From JAGNXB01 sp942490895 (GTDB taxonomy: Bacteria; Bacteroidota; Bacteroidia; Chitinophagales; Saprospiraceae): 64,000 bases of DNA. Made by a program: the position numbers and the translations under genes. The notes beneath the pieces were generated by a model. That model saw only the letters and a program-made list of their open reading frames with translations, did not search any database and was not told the DNA's origin. Where the stretch lies: contig CALNZC010000091.1 in assembly GCA_942490895.1 (NCBI GenBank), forward strand, positions 72,983 to 136,982, given 5' to 3'. Shown piece after piece: positions 1 to 10,092 of this stretch (within the stretch, counting starts at the first letter, position 1; every line of letters starts with the position of its first letter).

Positions 1-810
1 TTCAACGACGACTCTCAGACACCTTTCTCCTGCCCTCCTTCTTTGGGTGAAACCTACAAGAGTGTAGAACCTCTGGCTGACTTCACTGGCGATGATATTC
101 AGGGCGAGTGGAGTCTGATCGTTCAGGACATTCAGTCCGGCAGCGGCGGAACATTGTTCAGCTGGACTCTGGAGTTCTGCACCAGTGTTGCCCTCAATGC
201 TCCGTATCTGGTCAATAACGATACGTTGAAGATCAAGCCAGGGACCTTCAACACCATCGACAACGCACACCTCCTCAGTCAGGATGCTGATAATGGTCCC
301 GAAGACTTGAGGTATACTCTTGTGACGCTGCCCACGATCGGCACCTTGCGAAATGGATTTGTGGAAATGAATGTCGGCGATCAATTCTCCCAGGATGACA
401 TCGAAAAGAACCTGATCACTTATGAGCACCTGGGTGCAGATGAACAAGTGTACTCCTTCACCTTCACGGTCGAAGACGGAAACGGTGGTTGGTTTGGTAT
501 CGAACGGTTTGTGATCCAAACCAGTAACTCTGTAGCGACCACCAACCCGGATGCCGCATCATTGAACATGCAGATCTGGCCAAACCCCGCCCGGGAGAAT
601 TGCACCATTCTGATCCCCGGTCAAGATCTCGATGTCCGTCAGGTCATCGTGGTCAATACATTGGGACAAATGGTGCCGGTGTCTATCCGGCAATTGGCGT
701 CTGATCGTGTTTCCCTGCAGACTGGAGGATTGGCTCATGGCCTCTACTATGTACAGGTGACCATCGGAGATCGACTGGCCGTCAGCAAACTCCAGGTCAA
801 CGGACAATAA
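1..810 (+). CDS. Secreted P-domain protein, C-terminal part (cut by window edge)
   Basis: The frame is open from base 1, so this is the tail of a longer gene. The order is the end of a proprotein-convertase-type P domain (a GEWSLIVQDI segment followed by a tryptophan and a cysteine), a cadherin/CSPG-like repeat of about 100 residues ending in a VEDGNGGW segment, and a type A T9SS sorting domain with IWPNPA near its start. The whole piece aligns by eye with the last 270 residues of the next gene, so the two are tandem paralogues. By analogy the missing part would be a zinc metalloprotease, but this is not visible. The product should be exported by Sec, then by T9SS, with the sorting domain removed at the cell surface. 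A strong terminator follows. Confidence 0.85.
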   Translation, partial: FNDDSQTPFSCPPSLGETYKSVEPLADFTGDDIQGEWSLIVQDIQSGSGGTLFSWTLEFCTSVALNAPYLVNNDTLKIKPGTFNTIDNAHLLSQDADNGPEDLRYTLVTLPTIGTLRNGFVEMNVGDQFSQDDIEKNLITYEHLGADEQVYSFTFTVEDGNGGWFGIERFVIQTSNSVATTNPDAASLNMQIWPNPARENCTILIPGQDLDVRQVIVVNTLGQMVPVSIRQLASDRVSLQTGGLAHGLYYVQVTIGDRLAVSKLQVNGQ

Positions 811-821
811 TCAAAGAGAAA

Positions 822-864
822 AAACCGAAAACCCTGGCTCGTGGCCGGGGTTTTTCGGTTTGCA
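822..864 (+). terminator. Rho-independent terminator
   Basis: AAACCGAAAACCCTGG pairs with CCGGGGTTTTTCGGTTT across a short loop just after the stop codon at 810. The A-rich 5' arm and T-rich 3' arm could also make it work in the other direction. Confidence 0.8.
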
Positions 865-952
865 GCCCTTGTTAAATGTGGAGCAGCAATGACGATTTCG
901 TGAACATTGCCCCCCTCCAATCAATTATGTATTCGGTATAATCCATCCGCTC

Positions 953-3900
953 ATGCGACGTTTTTCCTACGCAATATTCAGTTTGATCTTGTGCATCTCT
1001 GTCCTCGGACAGGCCATTGGTCAATCATCTCCATTCTGGACCATCCGTTCTTCTGACTGGATCGAAGCCCAACCGGAGGAATCCTATGTTCATCCGGCAA
1101 AGGGAACCTATGCTCACCTTGATCTCCCGGCCCTTCAGAAGGCATTGCCACAAGGGACCACTCGTACAATGGAAATTCCAGGCCCGGATGGCCAATTCCA
1201 CACCTGCAGGGTCATCTGGTCACCGGCTGCAGAAGCAGGGTATTATGAGCGGCACCCGGCAACGGCCACCTTCCGGATCGAGGGAATCCAGGATCCCTCT
1301 CTAACCGGTCGGATCGACTATACGATCAAAGGATTTCATGCTATGATGCGTCAGAACGGACGGACCTGGATGATCGATCCCGTTTTCCGCAATCGTCAGG
1401 ATGCGCATGCCATCTTCTATCAGGATGAATACCTGTCAGACTTGTCAGAAGCCACACCTTTTTCCTGCTACCTCGAAGAAGAGACCCTGGAGATGGACCC
1501 TTCTGAAGCATTATCCATACCACTAGCCAGCTCATTGCGCAGTGGGCCCGTCTCCCTGAAAACATATCGCATCGCCATTGCCGCAACGGGGGAATACACC
1601 AACTGGCATGGTGGAAAAGCTGCTGCAAGCGCAGAGATCATCACGGCCGTCAATCGATTGAACTCCGTGTTGGAGATCGATATGGGCGTTCATCTGAATC
1701 TGATCACCAACAACGATCTACTGGTGTTTACAGACCCGATCACCGATGGATACACGAATGGTGATACGGAGGCCATGATCAATCAGAATCCGACTGTCAT
1801 GTCCCTGTTTATCTCCCCGAGCAACTATGACATCGGCCATGTATTTGGTGTCGCGACCAATGGTCAGGTAGGACTCGCTCAACTGGCTGCCGTATGTACC
1901 AACTCCAAGGCCCGCGGTGTCAGTGGTTTATTTGTCCCCAAATTTGACGGATTCTATATCGGAGTGATCGCCCATGAGGTGGGACATCAATTTTCAGCGT
2001 CCCACTCCTTCAATAAATGTATCAACGAAAATGCCGGCACTGGTTGGGAGCCAGGAAGTGGAAGTACCATTATGTCTTATGCCGGGTCCTGTGGACAGAA
2101 TGCCATGCAGAATAGTGCTGATGCCTACTATCATGGTGGCAGTCTGGGCCAGATGAAAAGTTTTGTTCGTTCTGGATCGGGTGCGCAGTGCGGGACCAGC
2201 ATCCCTACTGATAATCAAGACCCCATTGTCACCGTGAATTATAAAAAGGGAATCAACATTCCCATCTCAACTCCCTTTATTCTGGAGGCCAGTGCTGAGG
2301 ACCAGGATGGTGATGATCTGACCTTTTGCTGGGAAGGCATTGACACTGGCCCCATTACAGATGCAGGCATGCCACTGCTCGGCTCTCCATTATTCCGCAG
2401 CTTCAAACCCGTATCCGAATCCTTTCGGGTTTTCCCAAAGATGTACAAGGTTGCCCAGGGTTTGTATGATAAATTTGAACTCTTGCCGACCTATTCCCGG
2501 GATATGACTTTCCGGATCACTGTACGTGATAATAATGCGGAGGCTGGAAGCATTGACCAGGAAGATGTGGCCTTTTATGCCTCTGAATTAGCTGGCCCAT
2601 TTGAAGTCACCTCCTTTGCATTTGTCGACACCCTGCGCCATGGCGACTATGTGCCTGTGACCTGGGATGTCGCCAATACGGATCAGTATCCAGTCTACTG
2701 CAAGGAAGTATCGATCTTCCTTTCCACCGATGGGGGATTGACCTTCCCTACCCTTCTCGCTGAAAATGTCCCCAACAATGGTTCGTTTTTCGTCAGTATT
2801 CCGGAAGTGACGACTACCTCCGCGCGGATCATGGTGCGGGCGGCTGACAATATCTTCTTCAACATGTCTACAGGGACTCTTCGGATCCTCCCTCCTCTTT
2901 CTCCGGGCTTCGCACTGGAAGTACGACCCTACTCGCAGGTTGCCTGTGTTCCCGATATTGTTACGGTGGAGTTGGAAACGGCTTCTCTTCTTGGATTTGC
3001 GGAAGAGGTCACATTTGAACTCATTTCAGGATTGCCTCCCGGCGCCATGGCTACATTCAGCCAGGAAACAGTCACCCCTCCAGCGACCACCACCTTGTCG
3101 ATCGACCTGAGTGGTGTGACTCAGGGTGGAGAATATGATCTTGAGATCCAGGCCCTGGCCAATGGACTACCCGCTCTGGTTCGCCCGGCAAAATTGCGTG
3201 TCGTTCGCAGTGATTATAGCTCCCTCACAGCTCTTGATCCTCCATCCGGGGGCAGTGGCGTAGGTAGCTCACCCCTCCTCGCCTGGGTCGACCAGGAAGA
3301 TGCGGAACACTACACTGTCGAAGTGGCGACCAGTCCAGCATTCGGTGCGAGTACTGTTCTGGTCGAATCAGGCCTGACCGAGCCCTCCTATCAGACATTG
3401 ATTACCCTGGATGCAAATACTTTGTACTTCTGGCGGGTACGCCCCAGCAATATCTGCGGAGAACTTGCCGATGTTCCTGTCTACGCGTTCCACACCATCA
3501 GTCTCAATTGTTCTGACCTGACCAAAGCCTCCGAAATCAGCATTACCAACCAGGGTCTCAGTTCCGTGGAAAGTCCGATTACCATAACCAGTATGGGATC
3601 AGTGAGTGAGGTACGTGTCCAGAACATCATGGGCACCCACCAGTCGATTGGTGACCTAAGGGGGTATCTGGAAAGTCCTAAAGGCACCAAGGTCAAACTC
3701 TTTTCAGGAAAATGCCCATTTATCGCGGGATCCATCAATATGGGATTCAATGATGAATCTGCTCTCCCATTCAATTGTCCCCCCAGCCAGGGAAGCATTT
3801 ATGCCAGCGAAGAACCCTTAAGCGCTATGTCGGGCGAAGAGATCGAGGGCGAATGGAAGCTGATCATCCAGGATCTGGCCATTGGAGCGGGTGGAAAACT

Positions 3901-4552
3901 GACGAGTTGGACCTTGCGTCTGTGCACCGATGTCAGTCTGAACAACCCCATTCTTTCCAGGAATGACACCCTGTTCTTACTTCCCGGAACGACCCGTACC
4001 ATGAGCGATGAAGTATTGCTCAGTGAGGATCCGGATAATACACCCGATGAATTGACCTATACACTGGTTAGCATTCCCTCTCGGGGAATATTATACCTCA
4101 ATGGAACTCCATTGGCCGTCGGCAGTCATTTCAGTCAGGCTGACCTGGATCAGGGACTATTGGATTATGAGGATACCAGTCTGACCGTTGGTGATGATTC
4201 ATTCCTGTTCACTGTCCAGGATGGTGCAGGTGGATGGCTGGGTATTGATCGATTCCCGATCCGTACCAGTTTATCCGTATCCACTAAAAACCTTGACCCT
4301 CAGGTAATCGGATTGGATGTGTTCCCCAACCCCGCTTCAGGTGAGGTCTATCTTCGATTGGCTGGTGAGGATTTACATCCTGATCAGATTCTGATATCGA
4401 ACTGGTTGGGACAGCAGGTCCCCGTGACTTCGGTGACTTCCGGAGGTGGTATGACCCGCCTGTTGGTCGACCAGCTTCCCAATGGGATGTACCTGATCAG
4501 TGTTCGTCTTCCTCAAGGGATGGCTACAGCCAAGGTCCAGATCATTCGATAG
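953..4552 (+). CDS. Secreted reprolysin-like zinc metalloprotease with P domain and T9SS sorting domain
   Basis: The 1,199-residue product begins with a clear signal peptide (hydrophobic core to about residue 23). The zinc site is HEVGHQFSASH, with H341, E342, H345 and H351 (HExxHxxxxxH), and a Met-turn methionine is at 374 (IMSYAG), as in M12B/metzincin proteases. After the catalytic domain come beta-sandwich (fibronectin/Ig-like) regions, a P domain (about 850-980), a cadherin/CSPG-like repeat (about 1000-1105) and a type A T9SS sorting domain (VFPNPASG to the end). Family knowledge predicts a secreted protease that digests extracellular protein. It is a tandem paralogue of the preceding truncated gene. 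The ATG is chosen because the signal peptide starts there. Terminators lie on both sides, so it is probably transcribed alone. Confidence 0.9.
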   Translation: MRRFSYAIFSLILCISVLGQAIGQSSPFWTIRSSDWIEAQPEESYVHPAKGTYAHLDLPALQKALPQGTTRTMEIPGPDGQFHTCRVIWSPAAEAGYYERHPATATFRIEGIQDPSLTGRIDYTIKGFHAMMRQNGRTWMIDPVFRNRQDAHAIFYQDEYLSDLSEATPFSCYLEEETLEMDPSEALSIPLASSLRSGPVSLKTYRIAIAATGEYTNWHGGKAAASAEIITAVNRLNSVLEIDMGVHLNLITNNDLLVFTDPITDGYTNGDTEAMINQNPTVMSLFISPSNYDIGHVFGVATNGQVGLAQLAAVCTNSKARGVSGLFVPKFDGFYIGVIAHEVGHQFSASHSFNKCINENAGTGWEPGSGSTIMSYAGSCGQNAMQNSADAYYHGGSLGQMKSFVRSGSGAQCGTSIPTDNQDPIVTVNYKKGINIPISTPFILEASAEDQDGDDLTFCWEGIDTGPITDAGMPLLGSPLFRSFKPVSESFRVFPKMYKVAQGLYDKFELLPTYSRDMTFRITVRDNNAEAGSIDQEDVAFYASELAGPFEVTSFAFVDTLRHGDYVPVTWDVANTDQYPVYCKEVSIFLSTDGGLTFPTLLAENVPNNGSFFVSIPEVTTTSARIMVRAADNIFFNMSTGTLRILPPLSPGFALEVRPYSQVACVPDIVTVELETASLLGFAEEVTFELISGLPPGAMATFSQETVTPPATTTLSIDLSGVTQGGEYDLEIQALANGLPALVRPAKLRVVRSDYSSLTALDPPSGGSGVGSSPLLAWVDQEDAEHYTVEVATSPAFGASTVLVESGLTEPSYQTLITLDANTLYFWRVRPSNICGELADVPVYAFHTISLNCSDLTKASEISITNQGLSSVESPITITSMGSVSEVRVQNIMGTHQSIGDLRGYLESPKGTKVKLFSGKCPFIAGSINMGFNDESALPFNCPPSQGSIYASEEPLSAMSGEEIEGEWKLIIQDLAIGAGGKLTSWTLRLCTDVSLNNPILSRNDTLFLLPGTTRTMSDEVLLSEDPDNTPDELTYTLVSIPSRGILYLNGTPLAVGSHFSQADLDQGLLDYEDTSLTVGDDSFLFTVQDGAGGWLGIDRFPIRTSLSVSTKNLDPQVIGLDVFPNPASGEVYLRLAGEDLHPDQILISNWLGQQVPVTSVTSGGGMTRLLVDQLPNGMYLISVRLPQGMATAKVQIIR

Positions 4553-4573
4553 ACCAGAACATATCAATGCATT

Positions 4574-4613
4574 AAGCGGATGCCCGATCCTGAATCGGGC
4601 ATCCGCTTTTTTT
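4574..4613 (+). terminator. Rho-independent terminator
   Basis: A perfect 15-base stem, AAGCGGATGCCCGAT with ATCGGGCATCCGCTT, has a five-base loop and is followed by a run of T, 21 bases after the protease stop codon. Confidence 0.92.
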
Positions 4614-4755
4614 ATCCCCGATAGTCCTAAAGGCCATGCTCTATTCATCCTCCTTTCTTCCGTCTGTAAAATAGGAGCACTTGTCGAAAAGGATGACTCA
4701 CTCATCTGGAGGCATTGGATATTTGCCGCACCTATTATTCAAACAACACTAGTGC

Positions 4756-7191
4756 ATGCATTATCTTTTGACACTCGCCCTCACTCTGATGGGCTTCAGC
4801 CTCCTGGCTCAAGGCGGCCAGATCACAGGAACTCTACAGAACAGTGAAGGCGAGGCCATCATCTTTGCCAATGTAGCCCTCTACCATGCCTCAGACAGCA
4901 GTCTGGTAAAAGCAGAAGCGACCAACGATGAAGGCACATTCACCCTGGTCAACATTCCCGATGGATCGTATTGGTTGAAGGCTTCTTATGTCGGTCTTCC
5001 CGACTTCGAGCAAACCGGTGTCACCATGACCCAGAAACAAACGCTTAACCTGGGCACTTTGACGTTCCCCGCCTCCGTGATCGAACTGGAGACCGCTTTG
5101 GTCAAAGCCGATCGGGCGCTGGTGGAGATCAAACCCGACCGAACCGTCTTTAATGTATCCGGGACGATCAACAGTGCCGGGGAAGATGCATTAGGGCTGT
5201 TGCGCAAGGCACCCGGCGTCCTGGTAGACAACAATGATAACATCACAGTATTGGGTCGCTCCGGCGTTCTGATCTATGTCGACGGAAAACGCCTCCCCCT
5301 TGGCGGTGATGATTTGAGTAACTACCTCAGTAATCTGCAGGCCGAACAGATCGACCGCATTGATATCATCTCCAATCCCGGAGCAAAGTATGATGCAGAA
5401 GGCAATGCCGGCATTATCGATATCCGCCTGAAAAAGGATAAAAACAATGGTGCAAACGGCTCCGTCAATGCCAATTACAGCCAGGGACGATACGCCCGTG
5501 AAAACATGGGTGCCAGTGGCAACTTCCGCAATAAACTGTTGAACATCTTTGCGAATGGTGGCCTGTACAAAGGCGCAAGTTTTAACAATATCGATTTTCG
5601 AAACACCCAGAATGGTCTGGCCCTGGATGAGGTCAACCGGATGAAACATGGCTACGAAGGGTATAACCTGCGTCTGGGCACCGACTTCTTCCTCACGGAT
5701 CAACAAACCATCGGTTTTCTCGTCAGCGGCGGGCAGAACTTTTTTGATCGCAATACCTACAATCGCGTGGGCATTGCCACACAAGCCAACCCAACTCAGG
5801 TGGATAGCATCCTGGTTGCCCGGACTACCGGAGATGGAAAGCGAGACAATAACGCCTTTAATGTCAACTACCGATTTGACAATCGAAAAGGCCAGATCTT
5901 TAATGTCGATGCCGATTATGGTCGATATCGAAACACTAATACTCGAGTCCAGCCGAACCGCTATTTCGACGCAACTCTCGAAAATTTGCTTTCCGAGGAC
6001 ATCAATTCATTTGACACACCGACCGACATCGACATCTACACCTTCAAAATCGATTATGAGCAGGAGGTGCTGGGTGGAAAACTGGCCCTGGGTACCAAAT
6101 TCAGCCGGGTAGACTCGAAGAACAAATTCCTGGTGTTTAATGTCCTGGATGATCAAAACAATCTGGACAGCCTGCAATCCAATACGTTCGACTACAATGA
6201 AGATGTGTACGCAGGATATGTGAACTACTCCCGACCCATCAATCAAGCCTGGAGTTTTTCTGTAGGTCTCAGAGCGGAACAAACAGATGCTACCGGAAAT
6301 CTGGTCGCCTTTCGGGAGGATCTGATGGAACCACCTGTCGAACTCAACTATCTCAACTGGTTTCCATCTGCCGGCCTGACCTGGCAAATGACACCGAAGC
6401 AGACCTTTGCCTTGAATTATGGCCGGCGGATCAATCGACCTGACTATAATGTGCTCAACCCGTTCAACAACCAACTCAGTCAGCTCTCCTATGAAAAGGG
6501 AAATCCATTTCTAAGCCCGGAGATTGTCAACAACATGGAGTTGGGATACACCCTCAATTACCGGTATAATTTCAAAGTAGCTTATAGCAAAACTACCGAT
6601 CAGATCACTCGTCTGATTGGACCCGATGAAAGTGATCCTCGTGCCAATTTTATCACCTGGGAAAACCTGGCCGAACAAACCATCTGGAGCATGAACATCA
6701 GTGCACCGATTCAGGTGATGAAGGGATGGAGCTCTTATATCAATCTCAATGCCTCCCACCTGGACAATCAGGCAGATTATGGTGATGGTGCCATCGTTGA
6801 TGTGCAGGCATTCACCTACAATATCTACCAGCAATCCACTTTCGACCTGCCATTTGGTTTCAAAGGCGAGATCTCCGGGTGGTTTTCAGGACCCGGGATT
6901 TGGGGAGGAGTTTTCGTTTATGATACCAGTTGGAGCCTCGATGTAGGTCTGCAGCGCCGTTTCCTGAATGATGCTGTGAATGTTCGCCTCAATGCGACCG
7001 ACTTGTTCTACCAGACCGGCTGGTCCGGCACCTCAGAGTTTAATGGCCTGGTCGCCACAGGCGCCGGCAATTGGGACAGCAGACGAATCAGCCTGAGTAT
7101 CAGCTATGATATGGGCAACCGAAATGTGAAGTCCCGGAAGCGGAGCACCGGTCTCGAAGATGAGGCCAAGCGTGTTGGCTCCCAACAATAA
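4756..7191 (+). CDS. TonB-dependent-receptor-like outer-membrane beta-barrel protein
   Basis: The 811-residue product starts with a short signal peptide (to about residue 19). A carboxypeptidase-regulatory-like beta sandwich follows (about 22-105), then a plug-like domain (about 130-230; it includes SGVLIYVDGKRLP and IDIISNPGAKYDAEGNAGII), then a long barrel region rich in alternating aromatic residues. This is the architecture of the Bacteroidota outer-membrane beta-barrel family related to TonB-dependent receptors, which move large substrates or display surface functions. No SusD partner or regulator lies next to it, so the substrate cannot be inferred. The nearest genes are secreted proteases. 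It is flanked by terminators and so is probably monocistronic. Confidence 0.85.
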   Translation: MHYLLTLALTLMGFSLLAQGGQITGTLQNSEGEAIIFANVALYHASDSSLVKAEATNDEGTFTLVNIPDGSYWLKASYVGLPDFEQTGVTMTQKQTLNLGTLTFPASVIELETALVKADRALVEIKPDRTVFNVSGTINSAGEDALGLLRKAPGVLVDNNDNITVLGRSGVLIYVDGKRLPLGGDDLSNYLSNLQAEQIDRIDIISNPGAKYDAEGNAGIIDIRLKKDKNNGANGSVNANYSQGRYARENMGASGNFRNKLLNIFANGGLYKGASFNNIDFRNTQNGLALDEVNRMKHGYEGYNLRLGTDFFLTDQQTIGFLVSGGQNFFDRNTYNRVGIATQANPTQVDSILVARTTGDGKRDNNAFNVNYRFDNRKGQIFNVDADYGRYRNTNTRVQPNRYFDATLENLLSEDINSFDTPTDIDIYTFKIDYEQEVLGGKLALGTKFSRVDSKNKFLVFNVLDDQNNLDSLQSNTFDYNEDVYAGYVNYSRPINQAWSFSVGLRAEQTDATGNLVAFREDLMEPPVELNYLNWFPSAGLTWQMTPKQTFALNYGRRINRPDYNVLNPFNNQLSQLSYEKGNPFLSPEIVNNMELGYTLNYRYNFKVAYSKTTDQITRLIGPDESDPRANFITWENLAEQTIWSMNISAPIQVMKGWSSYINLNASHLDNQADYGDGAIVDVQAFTYNIYQQSTFDLPFGFKGEISGWFSGPGIWGGVFVYDTSWSLDVGLQRRFLNDAVNVRLNATDLFYQTGWSGTSEFNGLVATGAGNWDSRRISLSISYDMGNRNVKSRKRSTGLEDEAKRVGSQQ

Positions 7192-7212
7192 ATCACACAT
7201 CATCCAAGCTTG

Positions 7213-7250
7213 AACGCCATATCCGAATCTTCGGATATGGCGTTTTTGTT
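7213..7250 (+). terminator. Rho-independent terminator
   Basis: AACGCCATATCCGAA pairs with TTCGGATATGGCGTT, followed by TTTGTT, just after the receptor gene. Confidence 0.9.
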
Positions 7251-7360
7251 AGGCTTACGAGTAAACGACAGCCAAGTATCAGCCTAGTGGAAGCAAGCCG
7301 AAATCCTCTGACCTGAATTCAAATAATCCGCTTGCGCCAGCCAGGAAGAAAGGAATCCCC

Positions 7361-7388
7361 TTTGCGGACCTGTCTTTTGCTATTTTTG
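7361..7388 (+). promoter_or_regulatory. Bacteroidota-type promoter for the ligase gene
   Basis: A TTTG (7361-7364) and a TATTTTTG (7381-7388) match the -33 and -7 elements of the Bacteroidota housekeeping sigma factor. The spacer is somewhat shorter than usual. The start codon lies 28 bases after the -7 box. Confidence 0.45.
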
Positions 7389-7416
7389 TGGTCTGAATGA
7401 ACCGGAAACCATCCAC

Positions 7417-10092
7417 ATGATCAGGGTAGGTCTATTTTTTGGTGGTCCCTCGCGAGAGCGAGAGATCAGTTTTGCCGGCGGACGAACCGTCTTTGACAAT
7501 CTGAACAAGCAACTGTTCGAGCCTGTCCTCTATTTTATTGACAGCCATCGAAATCTGATCGAGCTGGACTGGAGCTATATGTATAAGGGCACCATCCGCG
7601 ATTTCTACCCACCTGCTCCTGAATTACCCCCCAGCCCGCATCACTACCAGATCTATCTGGAGTCGCTTGGGGAATTGTCAGATGAAGACATTCATCGAAT
7701 CGCCGGATCTGTGGGCACTCTTCGCCAATGGACCGATTTACAGGACAGCATTGATATCGCCTTTCTCGCCTTGCATGGAGAATTCGGTGAGGATGGTCAG
7801 ATCCAGGGGCTGCTGGAAAGTCTGGAGATCCCCTATACCGGTAGCGGCATTCGTGCCAGTGCCATCGGGATCGACAAGGGCATTCAGAAGAGACTCATGC
7901 ATGCTGGCGGCTTTTCTGGCCCGACTCATCAGGTGATTTCCCGCCATGCCTGGATCAAGGGCGATCCGGAAGTGATGTTCAGTGATGCAAAAGCCACCTT
8001 CGGTGACAAGCTGGTCATTCGTCCGGCCAACCAGGGCTCCTCTATTGGTGTCTCGATCATCGATCTGAATGAAGTGGACACCTTTCGCAAGGCTATGGAT
8101 CTCGCCTTCTTCCGCTGGCGACTTGAAGCCACGGAATGGTACCAATTATCACCTGAAGAACAGGTGAATTGGGTCCGTCAAATGAGCGACATCCGAAACG
8201 GCAGTGGATACCCGCTGTTGTTGAACGAAAAACTGATCTACCATCCGGAAGAACTTCTAGACAACTTGCGCACTGGAGAGGCATCCACCTGGGTCCTGGA
8301 AAGTGTTTCGGCAGAACATACCGTCCTCCTGGAAGGATTTATCCAGGGAAAAGAGTTCTCCTGTATCGTCATCCGGAAAGAAGATGGCACGGCTGTCGCC
8401 CTGCCCCCCACAGAGATCATCAAGGGAGGCGAGGTGTTCGACTATCGCTCCAAATATCTTCCTGGCCTCTCCAGAAAGGACACCCCCATCCACCTTCCGG
8501 AAGTGAAGATCCAGGCCATTCGATCCGAATGTGAACGTCTTTTTCACTACCTCGACTTCCAGGTCTATGCACGGATCGACGGCTTCATGTTAGAAGATGG
8601 TTCCATCTTTTTGAACGATCCGAACACGACTTCAGGGATGATGCCTTCATCCTTCTTTTTCCACCAGGCCGCAGAGATTGGGATCAACCCTTCTCAGTTC
8701 CTGACCTATATCATCCGTGCATCCCTGCAGGAACGCCTGGATCATGCCACGGCAAAACCGGCATGGAACGGCCTCTTGAATCAGCTCGACACCGCGTTGG
8801 ATCAACTGCATCAGCAGGAGGCCAACCAGAAACGGATCGCTGTCATCCTCGGCGGATACAGTACCGAACGACATATCAGCGTGGAGAGCGGCCGGAATAT
8901 CTATGAAAAGCTTTCCTCCTCGGCCAAATACGAACCTATCCCCGTTTTTCTGACGGGTGGGCCCGGTCAGCATCAACTGCATATCATTCCGGTCAACCTC
9001 CTGTTGAAGGACAATGCCGACGATATTCATGATCGGTTGAATAACTGGGCCATTCACCCGGTGATCGAGCAGATCAAAAGCCAATGTCGGGATGTGACCC
9101 GCAAATATGCCTACGCAGACGCCACCTTCAAACCTGTCCAGATTACCTATGAAGATCTCGCCAGGGAGGTAGATGGTGTATTCATTGCGTTGCACGGCCG
9201 CCCAGGAGAAGATGGTGAGGTTCAGGAAAATCTGGATCGCATCGGACTGCCATATAATGGGTCTGACGTCCAATCCTCCCGGACCACTATCGACAAATAC
9301 CGCACCCTGCACCTCCTGGGGGAGCAGGGCTTTCCTGTAGCCCGGCAACATCTGGCCGAACGGTCACAATGGGTTGCAGATCGTCCGTCATGGATCGACG
9401 AACTGGAGGCGATCTTCACTTATCCCTTCATCGGAAAACCGGTGGATGACGGCTGTAGTTCTGCGGTGAAAGTGATCAAGAATCGGGCAGCGCTGGAGGC
9501 TTTTGCCGGAGCCCTGTACCGTGAAGAGGAGGCAGTCCCTGCCGAATTGATCCAGGCGCTAGGTTTGAAGCCCAAGGAGGAATTCCCCCGAAAAGATCAG
9601 ATCCTCTTTGAATCCCTGATCTCCCGGGAAGGATGCAGTCACTTCCTGGAGGTGACCGGCGGATTGGTCACGCACTGGCAGGACGATCAGTGGACCTATG
9701 AAGTATTCGAACCTTCCGAAGCGTTGGCAGGTAGCGAGATCCTTTCTCTCGAAGAGAAGTTTTTGGCCGGAGAAGGCCAGAACATAACACCAGCACGCTA
9801 TAGCCCGGACCCGGAGGAAGCGGCTCGCATTTCTGCCCTGGTGCGGAAGGACCTCGAACGAGCTGCCCGGATTCTGGGGGTCAGCGGATATGCCCGCATT
9901 GATGCATTTGTCAAGATATTCAGTGATGGTCGGGTCGAAACCTGGATCATTGAGGTCAACTCCCTTCCGGGGATGACACCGGCTACTTGTATTTTCCATC
10001 AGGCCGCAATCAACGGATACACACCCTATCATTTCATCGATCAGATCCTTGAATTCAGCTTCCATGAGCGAACCTCGAGCCAACTTATCTAA
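7417..10092 (+). CDS. Tandem (double) D-alanine--D-alanine ligase
   Basis: The 891-residue product is about 2.5 times the length of an ordinary Ddl and contains two complete copies. Copy 1 starts at residue 1 (GLFFGGPSREREISF) and copy 2 near residue 472 (ILGGYSTERHIS). Each has the Ddl signature LHGxxGEDGxxQ and an ATP-grasp domain. The last metal-binding segment of copy 2 is canonical (E846, N848, in IIEVNSLPGMT). In copy 1 the equivalent is FLNDPNTTSGM, with D401 in place of glutamate and N403 kept. Ddl makes the D-Ala-D-Ala dipeptide for peptidoglycan. Copy 2 is probably the catalytic one. Copy 1 may be active, regulatory or specific for another acid. The next gene overlaps its end. Confidence 0.85.
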   Translation: MIRVGLFFGGPSREREISFAGGRTVFDNLNKQLFEPVLYFIDSHRNLIELDWSYMYKGTIRDFYPPAPELPPSPHHYQIYLESLGELSDEDIHRIAGSVGTLRQWTDLQDSIDIAFLALHGEFGEDGQIQGLLESLEIPYTGSGIRASAIGIDKGIQKRLMHAGGFSGPTHQVISRHAWIKGDPEVMFSDAKATFGDKLVIRPANQGSSIGVSIIDLNEVDTFRKAMDLAFFRWRLEATEWYQLSPEEQVNWVRQMSDIRNGSGYPLLLNEKLIYHPEELLDNLRTGEASTWVLESVSAEHTVLLEGFIQGKEFSCIVIRKEDGTAVALPPTEIIKGGEVFDYRSKYLPGLSRKDTPIHLPEVKIQAIRSECERLFHYLDFQVYARIDGFMLEDGSIFLNDPNTTSGMMPSSFFFHQAAEIGINPSQFLTYIIRASLQERLDHATAKPAWNGLLNQLDTALDQLHQQEANQKRIAVILGGYSTERHISVESGRNIYEKLSSSAKYEPIPVFLTGGPGQHQLHIIPVNLLLKDNADDIHDRLNNWAIHPVIEQIKSQCRDVTRKYAYADATFKPVQITYEDLAREVDGVFIALHGRPGEDGEVQENLDRIGLPYNGSDVQSSRTTIDKYRTLHLLGEQGFPVARQHLAERSQWVADRPSWIDELEAIFTYPFIGKPVDDGCSSAVKVIKNRAALEAFAGALYREEEAVPAELIQALGLKPKEEFPRKDQILFESLISREGCSHFLEVTGGLVTHWQDDQWTYEVFEPSEALAGSEILSLEEKFLAGEGQNITPARYSPDPEEAARISALVRKDLERAARILGVSGYARIDAFVKIFSDGRVETWIIEVNSLPGMTPATCIFHQAAINGYTPYHFIDQILEFSFHERTSSQLI

